Assembly: GCF_902459505.1 (NCBI RefSeq)
Contig: NC_047084.1
Location: 311,689,963 to 311,753,962, forward strand
Length of the DNA stretch: 64,000 bases
Source: Geotrypetes seraphini
Lineage: Eukaryota; Chordata; Amphibia; Gymnophiona; Dermophiidae
Direction of reading: 5' to 3'
Part shown: one piece after another, positions 33,762-42,690 of the stretch
How positions within the stretch are numbered: position 1 is the stretch's first letter
How the letters are laid out: each line of letters starts with the position of its first letter
Made by a program: the position numbers and the translations under genes
The notes under the pieces: generated by a model
The model's input: only the letters and a program-made list of their open reading frames with translations
Databases searched by the model: none
What the model was told of the DNA's origin: nothing

Positions 33762-35096
33762 GTTTAGACTCTATACCATCTATTTCTTCAGTGACAATGA
33801 TGGCCACTTTAGCTGTAATGTCACTTTATACTTGCATTCCTCAGACAGAAGCTCTAGAAATAGAAAAAATATTTGAAGACCGTGCTTGTTTCTACTAGTT
33901 TCCTGTGTAGGCTTACAGCTATAGCCATGTTGTGCAATTATTTTATTTTTGATAAAAATATTTTTTCAGCAAAAAATGGGGGCTGCTACGGGAGCATCAT
34001 TCGCCCCTGCAAGCTCAAATCTTTTCATGGCTAAATTTGAAAGTAAATGGATCTACAGTTCTAAGTTTTTTTCACATGTTGTCCTATGGAAGCGATATAT
34101 CGACTAATACCACTAAAAATAGGCTAGTGCTGGATTGAGTTGTTCTTTATTATATCTACCACATGAGACTATGGATCTTAAGTGCCTGCAGCCCGTTTGC
34201 GCTTCAGGAAGCTCACATCAATGGATTGAAGATGCGGAGGCAGCATAAAAAGCATATGCAATTGCAAAAAAACATTTCCTGAAGAAGCTCTCGTCATAAG
34301 GGTGAGTGAAACGGAGATCTTCCGTCGTAGCACTTCAGTAACACTCCTGGAAGGCCGGGTAGAGAACTACATCCGAGCTAAGTATCAACTTATTAGAAAA
34401 AAATCCTATATAAAATGAAAGTATTTGAATATTTATATGTTTAAATAATATTTATATATTTAAAGAAACACTATTTATATGAATACAGCTTTAAAAGAAG
34501 TCCAGAGACAAAAAAAATAAATTACAAAATCAAAAAATTAAAAAAACAAAAAACGGTTGGACCGATGATAATCTGCATATAGGCTATTAGCCAAGACTTG
34601 TTCTAATGGCTAATATCTGCAGGCACTTGAGATCCATAGTAGAGAATGACACGGTGACAAAATTCATCACCATTCCCGTCCCTGCGGATAACCACGGGAA
34701 ACCATCTTCATGTCATTCTTTAAGGAAAGAGGGAAGAATCAGAGTATGAATGGCCACAACCACTGACCCACAAGCTTTGCTTTGAAGAATGCTGGTGTAG
34801 AAGGATTGTAGAATGACAGTCTCTGGTATCCAAAGCAGATATTGTGATGTCATAATGCCTCATTCCACCAGTGCCTAAGAGTCAACCTCGTCAGTGATGT
34901 CACAATGGCTTCATTATCCTTTGCTCACATAAGAATCAGAGTATGAATGGCCACAACCACGGACCCGCAAGCTTTGCTTTGAAGAATGCTGGTGTAGAAG
35001 GACTGAGGTTGAAATAGACACTAGAAAACGACATGGGATTATTTCCCGCGGGGACGGGAACGGTGATGAATTTTGTCACCGTGTCATTCTCTAATC

Positions 35097-36326
35097 CAGG
35101 GGTGCCCACACTTTTTGGGCTTGCGAGCTACTTTTAAAATAACCAAGTCAAAATGATCTACCAACAATAAAAATGCTAAACATATATATATTTATATTTA
35201 TAATATTTTTTTATTATACAGCCCCCCTCCCCCAAAGGCCTGACCACCCCTGAAGGTCTGCACATTCCCCCTCAAAGGTTGACTCCCCCCCTGAAGGCCT
35301 GCACTACCCCTTGAAGGACTGCACTTCCCCCCCCCCCCCCGAAGGCCTATCCTCCCCACATCCATTTACCTAATTCCAGCAGGGAGCAGTCTGCAGAGAG
35401 GATCGCTGGTACTTTAGCGATCCTTGCAGGTTGCCATAGGCCTCAGGAGCTGTCTTCCCTCTGCCTCAAGCCTGTCTCTGACTTAGAGGAGGGGCAGGAC
35501 CACGGCAGAGGGAAGACAGCTCCTGAGGCCTATGGCAACCTGTAAGAATTGCTAAAGTACCACCTGCCACCGGCCGTCTCCCATTCGTCCCCTTTGGAGA
35601 TCCCCACAGGAATAAGGAAGTTAAATTAATAGAATACTTAGGCACAGAAAAACAAAGAAATACTTCCAAGAACTGCCTGTCACAATGCTCCTTAGTAGAA
35701 CTGAATAAAAGACAAGTACAATGGATTTAGAAGGAGGACGATCCGCCCGGGTGCACGGCTTGGAGGGGTGCACAGCCGGCCAGGTCCGGGTCATCCTGCC
35801 TTTCTTTTCCCCCGGTCCGCGCTCGGGGCTTGCGCCTGCCTGGTCCCGCGCCGACGCTCGAATGGTGCCGTCAACTCCCGCGAGTCTCGCGATAACCAAC
35901 AGCACCATTTGGGCGGCGGGTGCTAGCCCCGTGCGCAGACCGGTGGAAAGGAAGGGCAGGAGGACCCGGACGGCTGTGCATCCCTCCAAGCCGTGCACCC
36001 GGGGCGGGGGCGAACCGCCCCACCTCGGTACGCCACTGATTGGGAGGCCGATTTTGGGGGTTTTAAAATTGTATATCGGGCAGCATTAGGCCTCGCTCTT
36101 ACCTCAATCATTACAGGTGCTTCTATTTCTTGTGATGCGCTGAGCTCCGTCCCCCACCGACCTTCACCCCGCCCTTCCAGCACTCTGATTGGCCAGCGTT
36201 CTTTAAGAGGCGGGCCAGTCAGGAGGGGAAAAAAAGAGAAGGGAAGAAGGGAACCTGCTGTGCGATCGACTGGGGTCGCCTGAGGGAACGACCTGTCGAT
36301 CACGATCGACGCGTAGGGCACCCCTG
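35097..36326. mobile_element. hAT transposon, 1.23 kb, innermost layer but one
   Basis: CAGGGGTGCCCACAC and AGGGCACCCCTG ends are flanked by a perfect CTCTAATC duplication (35089-35096 and 36327-36334). That target overlaps the right terminus of the host hAT MITE. No transposase frame. The interior includes a C-rich tract at 35220-35350 and a CpG-rich foldback. Confidence 0.88.
35725..36045. repeat. CpG-rich foldback inside the hAT
   Basis: GGGTGCACGGCTTGGAGGGG (about 35750) recurs inverted as CCCTCCAAGCCGTGCACCC (about 35984), with GGTCCGGGTC / GACCCGGAC-type flanks. The right end CGCCACTG looks like a hAT terminus (CAGTGGCG on minus). The left end is missing. It produces long frames on both strands that are not genes. 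Confidence 0.6.
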
Positions 36327-37029
36327 CTCTAATCCATAGTCTCATGTGGGAGATATAGTAAAGGACTCAATCCAGCACTAGCCTATTTTTAGTGGTATCA
36401 GCGATATATCGATGACATATTTGTTCTCTGGGACTCAACTGAAGTGGAGTTGAATGAGTTCAAAGTTTATCTGAATGAATGTCACAGTAGAATTAAATTT
36501 GATATGACTGTTTATCAAACTGAGGTGGTGTTTCTTGATGTTAAGATTTCTAGACAACAGAATGAATTTTTCACTACAGTCCATTTAAAAACCATCAGAC
36601 CGCAATACGTGGCTTGAATATTACAGTATGCACCCGAGTCCTTTTAAGAACAATTTACCTATGTCTCAGTTTTTTCGTTTTTGACGTTATCTGTCATACT
36701 ACAAGTTTGAAATACATGCTGAAGGTCTGAAACGTCGTTATTATGAAAAGAGGCTATCCAAAACCTGCGGTGTCAAAAGCATATAAGCGTGCACGATATA
36801 GTCCACGTAATCAACTATTAGAATATCAAATTAAGAAAAATGATGATAAGGTTCCTTGTATTCTTAAATTCTCTTCAGTAGCACAAAGGCTGGGTAGGAA
36901 AATAAAAGATCTATGGCCTATGCTACAAACGAAACAATGTTTTCAAGATGTGGAGTGCACTATCACCTTCTCTAGGAATCAGAATCTCTTTGATGCCTTA
37001 TGTAAAGCGGACCTTTGGACTATTAAGGA

Positions 37030-37480
37030 GGGTTCATAGTCTTAAGCGCGCAAGACAAACGAGCGCCGACAATTCAGCGCAAGACTTCAGTGCGTCGCAG
37101 GAAAACCTTCTTTTAAAGGGCTCCGACGGAGGGTGTTGGTGGGGAACCCCTTCACTTTACTTAATAGGGATCGCGCTGGCGTTGGGGGGGGGGTTGTAAC
37201 CCCACATTATACTGAAAACTTAACTTTTCCCTATTTTTTAGGGAAAAAAGTTAAGTTTTCACTATAATGTGGGGGGGTTACACCCCCACACACCCCCAAC
37301 ATGGCAGCACGAGGCAGCACGATCCCTATTAAGTAGAGTGGGGGGGTGCCCCCTTCACCCCCCCCTTCGGAGCCCTTTAAAAGAAGGTTTTCCTGCGGCG
37401 CGCTGAAGTCTTGCTCTGAATTGTCGGCGCTCATTTGTCAGCGCACGTTTGTCTCGCGCGCTTTTGTCCCATCACCATTA
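37030..37480. repeat. large foldback element in the Penelope-like copy
   Basis: About 170-bp arms mirror each other around an inner palindrome near 37240 (AAACTTAACTTTTCCCTA / TAGGGAAAAAAGTTAAGTTT). Shared arm words include GCGCCGACAATTCAG and AACCTTCTTTTAAA. Flanks share ATTAAGGAG (about 37020 and 37478), which would be a 9-bp duplication. That is suggestive of a MULE-like mover, but the outermost ends do not match well. Confidence 0.6.
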
Positions 37481-38869
37481 AGGAGACTAGTAGAGTAGAT
37501 CATTATGAATGTGGTAGATGTACCGCCTGCCCAAATATGTTAGAAGGAACAGAGGTGCAGATTTCTGGTAAAAAGAAGATTGTACCGCGGAGTACACTAC
37601 TTGTGATACTGAAGGGGTAGTGTATATGCCCTTGTAAATTGGCATATACACTTTCTGGTTATACAACAAGAAAGTTAAAAACAAGACTCTGAGCATCGAC
37701 CTAATAGAGTGAATAAAAAAGAGACTGATGTTCTAACACAGCATTGTGTTACTATGAAACATAATTTTGATACCTTTCAATGCAGTGTATTAGAACATGT
37801 TGCCATGACAGACTGTACAGGTGACATCAAACGGATACTTTACCAGCATGAGCAACGTTGGATTTTCTTTTCTAATACTCTATGGCCTCATGGCCTGCAT
37901 CAACATATTGAATGGTGTGCATTTTTTGGATCATTTTGATTGGCTCTTGTCTGAATTCAACATCATGTGATCTGGGTGGATCCCAGAAGTCTGCTTCCAT
38001 TTTCTGCTATATTTGCGAGTTCCTTCTTAGTGCCATTAGTGCACGGCTGTATGGAAAGCTTCAATTACGAACATCCCTGAGGCAGCCACTTACGGCGATA
38101 CAAGGCTCTTGTCGGCTGGCCGCGGAAGGAACAGGCTCTGTTGAGCTATCGTAGAAGGCATATGAAGTGATACCATCAAATTTTCATGTCACGCAGCAAG
38201 GTGAAAGTACTTCTCCTTTTTTGCCCTGTGCACAGCGATGGGCTGCAGCCTGATTAGAGAGTACCTTATATTAAAAAGTGGCGTTTTTAATGTTGATGAA
38301 GAAGCAAATGATCAGCTTATAATCAGTATTGATTGCTGTCAAAAATACTAGTGTCAAGGCTTTTTCTCCACAATTTATAAATATTAAAAAAACAATATTA
38401 AAGTTCTCTCTGTCAGGCGCCTACTGGCTGGTAACATTTGCATTTTATTTATTGATATTTTGTTGCATCTATATTTTTTGAGAGATGTTTAAATACCTAT
38501 GTAATGTAAATGTGCATGAGTCAAGTCTCTTTCATTTGAAAGGAAACTCTGCAATGAGAAGGCATAGGATGAAGTTAATCTAAGGAAATACTTTTTTACA
38601 GAAAGGTTGGTAGAGGCATGGAACAGTCTCCCAGAAGAGGTGGTGGAGACAGAGACTGTGTCTGAATTCAAGATGGCCTGGGATAAGCACGTGAGATCTA
38701 TTGGGAAATAAAGAGATAATGGTTACTGTGGATGGGAAGACTAGATGGGCTATTTGGCCTTTATCTGCCATCATGTTTCTATGTTTCATCCATCTAAATT
38801 AGAACTCAAGTAGGGAAGCTGATTCCTACATCTTCGTTTAGAAGGAGCACACCAGTGTTGTAGATCCTT

Positions 38870-39000
38870 AAAATGCTACTACTACTACCATTTATCATTT
38901 CTATAGCACTGAAAGGCGTGCACAGTGCTTTACATTTAACATTCAATAGACGGTTCCTGCTCAAAAGAGCTTACAATCTAATTTGGATAGACATACAAGA
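38870..39000 (+). repeat. interspersed repeat fragment (CTACTACTAC...TTTCTATAGC type)
   Basis: A stretch with CATTTCTATAGCACTGAAAG, CAGTGCTTTACATTT and AAGAGCTTACAATCTAAT has relatives near 30660 and 61040-61090. It is a repeat family I do not name. Confidence 0.5.
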
Positions 39001-39146
39001 CATCTCACAACCTTGTCTATCACTTGGCTCCCTGTATATTCAAGCACAGTACACATTCCAGCATTCTATGGGCAGGTTAATGTTGCCTACAAGATATACC
39101 TGACAACCTCCTGCAGATCATTTATCCCTCAACTACAAAAGGATAC

Positions 39147-39301
39147 AAAGTCCCTTATTTGTCCAAATATTTCATCCACCTTCCCAATCTGCTCTTTGTT
39201 TTCTAAATAGACTGGTGCATTAAAATAAGGCACTTTGTTTTCCTCAGTTGTACATTTTAGAACTATGTCATCTTCACATGGATGCATGAACTCTCCCATC
39301 A
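39147..39301 (-). CDS. GAR1: GAR1 coding exon 2 (core domain)
   Basis: The 155-nt exon encodes [20 protein letters not shown], then [20 protein letters not shown] and [12 protein letters not shown]. This is the conserved Gar1 beta-barrel that binds dyskerin in H/ACA RNPs (rRNA pseudouridylation, telomerase RNP). Human has [20 protein letters not shown], the same apart from a few residues. Acceptor TTTTTTCCCCTAG at 39302. The donor GTATCC at 39146 is non-consensus after +4, so splicing there may be weaker. Exon 1 contributes one base to the first codon (GTG). With exon 1 it makes exactly 123 codons, and exon 3 starts in phase 0. Confidence 0.96.
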
Positions 39302-39744
39302 CTAGGGGAAAAAACAAACATTTAAGTTGAAATCCTCAGTGTTCAATAACTTTGCATATATAGTATCAAAAGATGCTGTTAGCACCAGTAGGTAGCAACA
39401 AATGTTGATCTGCCTGGCTCTTACTTCCCAATTTACCAAATTCATGGATTTCTTAGAACCAAACTTGATTATTCTCAAAGCTCTCTCTCCCGAGCTTAAC
39501 CTGAGCACTGTAACATTATCAAATGCGTTCACATACTTATGTTACATCACTCTTCTTCTAGCACTCTAAGTACAAATGTGCTGCACTAGCCTACACAGGA
39601 TGATAATTTTATGTATGTAAAAGAAAACAAGTGGCAGGAAATAAACAGAGAATATGAGTTACCCCTGCTCAACCAATGATAGGCCTTGAATCAAGTGATC
39701 ATTAGGCATGATGGAAATATATATCACATTTTTTGGATTGGAAA

Positions 39745-40085
39745 CTGGTTAAAACTGGTTAAAACAAACGCAAGGAAGTACTTTTTCACACAGAGGGTGG
39801 TGGACACATGGAACACCCTTCCGGAAGCCGTGATAGGAAATAGCACAGTACAGGGTTTCAAGGAAGACCTGGATAGGTTCCTGGAAGACAAAGGGATTGA
39901 GGGGTACAGATAAGAGCAGTGGAAGGTTTAGAGATAACTGTAGAGGTAGGCAATAAAATTAGTCAGGGACCGCTGACCAGGCAATATGCCTGATGGGCCG
40001 CCGCGTGAGTGGACCGCTGGGCTGGATGGACCTCTGGTCTGCCCCGGCGGAGGCGACTACTTATGTACTTATGTACTTATACCAC
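39745..40085 (+). mobile_element. CR1 LINE 3' end
   Basis: The plus strand ends a CR1 ORF2: RKYFFTQRVVDTWNTLPEAV, STVQGFKEDLDRFLEDKGIE, GYR, stop. The 3' UTR follows (GGACCGCTGGGCTGGATGG, then TTATGTACTTATGTACTTAT). It supplies the reference C-terminus for judging the deletion in the copy at 4671-6083. GAR1 intron 1. Confidence 0.85.
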
Positions 40086-40581
40086 CATTCAAGATCCATC
40101 ATGATAGCAACAAGAGGATAAGCATAATGGAACATATAAACAAAGAATACAATAACAGGAGGAAGAAGAAAGTGGGAGGGAGAACAGGAAAATAGTGGAA
40201 GTGAAATACATACCAGCTTGCCCCTTTCCCTTTTAAAAGCAACCTCTTACCCCATCTTTTCAAGAGCAAAAAAGCACTTGTGAGCAAAACAGCAAACAAA
40301 AAGGGACAGAAAAGCTTAAAAAGAGGAAGGAGAGGACAAGAACAAAGGAACCCCCCCCCAATATATTGTGAGAGCAAACAGCTATATTTCTTGCCGATTC
40401 CTAAATATTTTACCCGAAGCTTCAATTTTAGAAATATTTTTCCATACTTGACATTTAAAACTTTCTGATCAAACATAGCACAATAAATCTTAATAGCTAT
40501 TTAGATGAAAACCACTGATCGCAAATAGCCATATCCATTGAGCATTAACAGGTAAGTAGGGCTATCTCAGATGTAACATAC

Positions 40582-40795
40582 CAACTACTGTCTCAGGAGG
40601 TCCTTGGTCAAATCCACCTTTATTGAAGCCTCCCCGTCCGAAGCCACTGCCTCCTCTTCCTCCACCTCGTCCTCCACCTCGCCCGAAGCCGCCTCCACCT
40701 CGTCCAAAACCGCCACCTCCACCACGTCCAAAGCCGCCACCTCCACGTCCTTGACCACCACCTCGACTGAAGCCTCCTCTCCCCCGAAAAGACAT
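40582..40795 (-). CDS. GAR1: GAR1 first coding exon (N-terminal RGG box)
   Basis: GAR1 is the small Gly/Arg-rich subunit of H/ACA small nucleolar ribonucleoproteins, working with dyskerin, NOP10 and NHP2. The ATG at 40795 opens MSFRGRGGFSRGGGQGRGGG, followed by FGRGGGG units, GGFNKGGFDQGPPETVV and the split codon. Human begins MSFRGGGRGGFNRGGG and has GGFNKGQDQGPPERVV at the same place. The donor GTATGT is at 40581. The exon is 214 nt (71 codons plus one base). Upstream, TTGTTCTCCCAG at about 40823 can serve as the acceptor of a separate 5'-UTR exon. All six coding exons together give 224 residues. The repetitive GGN codons give long open frames on the plus strand, which are shadows. Confidence 0.95.
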
Positions 40796-42323
40796 TTTTC
40801 TCTCAAAAGAGTTCCAAAACAACTGGGAGAACAATTGCATAAAAAATTAGTACAAAAAAAAAAAGCATCAAAGCCTAGAAACAATCGAGATTATTTTAGG
40901 GTTAGTACAGTTACTGAGACATTAACTGAATTAGCCAATGATTATGACATAGATGAGCTTTTAAAATATAGAAAATATGAAGAAGCTACAACTCTGAAAT
41001 ATAATAATGTCTCCTCCACTTTGAAAAATCAGGCACTACTGGACAACTATTGTGGACAAAATTAAATGAGTCTAGTCTGGCACTGTATAAAAATATTCTT
41101 TTTTTTGTTATCATTCTGTTTTACAGCAAATTTTCAAAATATTTTTTATACTTTAAAGTTTTTGGCATGATTGAAAAATACATAATAGGACATAAACAAA
41201 GAAATTCAATTAAAAGAAAATTTTAAATATGTAGTCCGTTCATGTGGTATCAATGGGAGAGGAGATGAGTGTGACAATTGCCACACAAAAGTTATTCTCC
41301 CAGTAAATATCTTGTTGTAAGCCGTTGTGATAAATGCTTCTCAGTTTTCAGCTTCACTACTCCCTTTATGCCAAGTCACCAGCAAAGGCCATTATGTTTT
41401 ATTAACATTTGATATACCGCTTAAGCATATTACAGATCTAAGTGGTTTACGATAAAATACAGCTACTTAGAACTTAAATATAATATAAATGATAGAAGCA
41501 GCATACTAATGGCCACCTTGCTGAGCACCACACCAGAGCTGGGCGACTTCAATTCAAGGTTGCCAGATGGTGAAAAATGTTCTAGCCCTATTCATGCCAA
41601 AAATTATCCCAAAAATCTCAACAGCAGCTCCTGATTGGTGAGGCCCGACTTTTGTGCAGGAAGAGGCGGTATGAGCATACCGCGAGTGATTTCCTTCACT
41701 CTCTAGCGCTCTGGCTGCTCTCTCCTGACTCCCCCGCTGAAAACCGTATTTGCAGTTTTCCAAGATTCACAGGGGTTCCTAAAACGGAATCCCCGCGAAT
41801 ATCGGGGGAGTACTGTACTCCATTTAGTGTAACACGAAAAACATTTGCTGGTTTAGTGTGCTGGAGCTAAAAAAAGTTTGAGAGACACTGTCTAAGACAG
41901 AGGAAGAGATAATGGTTACAGTGGATGGGCAGACTGGATGAGCCATTGGGTTACTGTGGATGGGCAGACTGGATGAGCCATTTGGCCTTTATCTACTATC
42001 ATGTTTCTATGTAAAACCTAAGCTCCACTGCTATATATAGCTCCTGCCCTCTTCCTAGTCTTTCCACTTTGCTAATATCAGTTTTAGAAAAGACCCAGCC
42101 TTACGCTTTCCAATGCCTACTTTTCTATCTAAACACGAGTAAACCAGTGCATAAGATAAACAAAGAATATCCCATTTTCTTACTTTTTTCAAGAGAAGTG
42201 TGAAGATAGTAACAAAAGAAATGTTACTCTTACACTTTGTTCTCTACCTTCCAACTTCTTCGGGGTAGCTAAATTCAGTCAATACATTACTGTGAAGCAC
42301 GCTATAGAAAGAAGGGGTTGTGC
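40796..42323 (-). other. GAR1: probable GAR1 5' intron
   Basis: No further coding exon. Contains a repeat fragment near 41398-41470 (TTGATATACCGCTTAAGC), a pogo/Tigger-like end at about 41745-41816 (TTCGCGGGGATTCC on minus, ending CAGTACTCC at a TA) and two copies of a CR1-tail phrase GGATGGGCAGACTGGATGAG at about 41920-41985. Confidence 0.45.
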
Positions 42324-42455
42324 GATAATGAGGTTTGGAACGCATGGAGAGAAGCCATTGGAGCACCAGAATGAGGCTTGGAACACTAAGCGAAAAGCTA
42401 TTGGAGTACAAGAATGAGGTTTGAAGAAGACAGAGAAACGCTATTGGGGTACCAG
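42324..42455. repeat. three 43-bp tandem units, each with a CCAAT box
   Basis: Degenerate units begin GATAATGAGGTTTGGAA, GAATGAGGCTTGGAA and GAATGAGGTTTGAAG. Each carries ATTGG on plus (42357-42361, 42400-42404 and 42443-42447, exactly 43 bp apart), which reads CCAAT on the gene strand. This is the binding core of NF-Y. They lie just inside the presumed GAR1 promoter. Confidence 0.75.
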
Positions 42456-42690
42456 GAGGTGGCTTAGACTTCCGGCTTAGACTTCACAGATGGAGAGCCC
42501 GGATCTCCGACACTGACGCTACAACACGTCTTTTCCTGCAGAAGTAGGGAGCGCAGTCAAAAGACCGCCCATCACCCTTGCGATTGGACAAATCCGAATA
42601 GGCAGCAATGTGGGAAGACACGTGCCTGCCGCCCACTGTGCACGTGCTATCCAGGTTTGGAAGCTGGGGGCGGAACTAGACAGAGAGTGG
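42456..42690 (-). promoter_or_regulatory. GAR1: GAR1 promoter, CpG-rich, two CACGTG E-boxes
   Basis: The only CpG-rich non-repeat stretch upstream of GAR1. Sites seen: two palindromic E-boxes CACGTG (42619-42624 and 42641-42646), a CCAAT box on minus (ATTGG at 42583-42587), a GC box GGGGGCGG (42666-42673) and an ETS/GABP site CCGGAAGT on minus (ACTTCCGG at 42468-42475). No TATA box. E-boxes of this form bind MYC/MAX or USF, and nucleolar RNP genes are known MYC targets, so growth-linked control is likely. The transcription start probably lies between the CCAAT/E-boxes and the ETS site. It may be bidirectional. Confidence 0.6.

Larger units (their letters stand above)
34640..36331. mobile_element. 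hAT MITE (TAGAGAATGACAC family), split by another hAT
   Basis: The left end TAGAGAATGACACGGTGAC is at 34640. The right end GTGACACGGTG-mirror CATTCTCTA reaches 35093 and is repeated as CTCTA at 36327-36331 because of the inner insertion. The outer duplication ATCCATAG (34632-34639 and 36332-36339) is perfect. An internal direct repeat of about 90 bp (ATCAGAGTATGAATGGCCAC at about 34737 and 34926) is present. Confidence 0.85.
34104..36399. mobile_element. inverted-repeat element inserted in the Penelope RT core
   Basis: Arms of about 90 bp (ACCACTAAAAATAGGCTAGT... and its mirror) are flanked by a perfect 13-bp duplication AGCGATATATCGA (34091-34103 and 36400-36412). That duplicated sequence lies in the YIDD catalytic codons of the host Penelope element. 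Without the hAT elements inside it would be only about 0.6 kb. It has no coding capacity. The variable-length duplication and the motif CCTGAAGAAGCTCTCGTCAT suggest a Penelope-related non-autonomous element. Confidence 0.75.
33265..38482 (+). mobile_element. Penelope-like retroelement, broken and loaded with insertions
   Basis: Recognisable in order: an N-terminal block SLLEKVCKYIDAFLSPMV (about 33347), LYTCIPQTEALEIEK (about 33830), KRYID (34090) and IDDIFVLWDSTEVELNEF (36405 on; the catalytic YIDD). Then come ARYSPRNQLL and KFSSVAQRLGRKIKDLWPML (36785-36920), CGRCTACPNML (37510) and WIFFSNTLWPHGL with HIEWCAFF (37860-37930), the GIY-YIG-linked C-terminus of Penelope elements. Inverted end repeats of about 60 bp (near 33271-33331 and 38388-38450) flank it. 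It is an old non-functional copy with several breaks and at least three separate insertions. Confidence 0.8.
32885..38792 (+). mobile_element. CR1 LINE split by a 5.2-kb insertion
   Basis: The left part (32885-33264) codes for the RT thumb region: [50 protein letters not shown]. The element resumes at about 38497 with GRHRMKLI-like and FFTERLVEAWNSLPEEVVET-like coding sequence and ends in GCCATCATGTTTCTATG at 38792. A 14-bp duplication with one mismatch, GAGACGTTTAAATA / GAGATGTTTAAATA (33251-33264 and 38483-38496), marks where the Penelope-like element entered. Located in GAR1 intron 2. Confidence 0.85.

Noticed and set aside
35621-36345. Long frames on both strands in a CpG-rich block
   Set aside because: The block is a foldback repeat inside a hAT element. 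Mirror frames with the same words (HGLEGCTA / HPSKPCTR) are an effect of the palindrome.
40604-41065. Plus-strand 153-codon frame rich in Ser/Thr over the GAR1 first exon
   Set aside because: Shadow of the RGG repeat DNA, running by chance into AT-rich sequence; no family resemblance.
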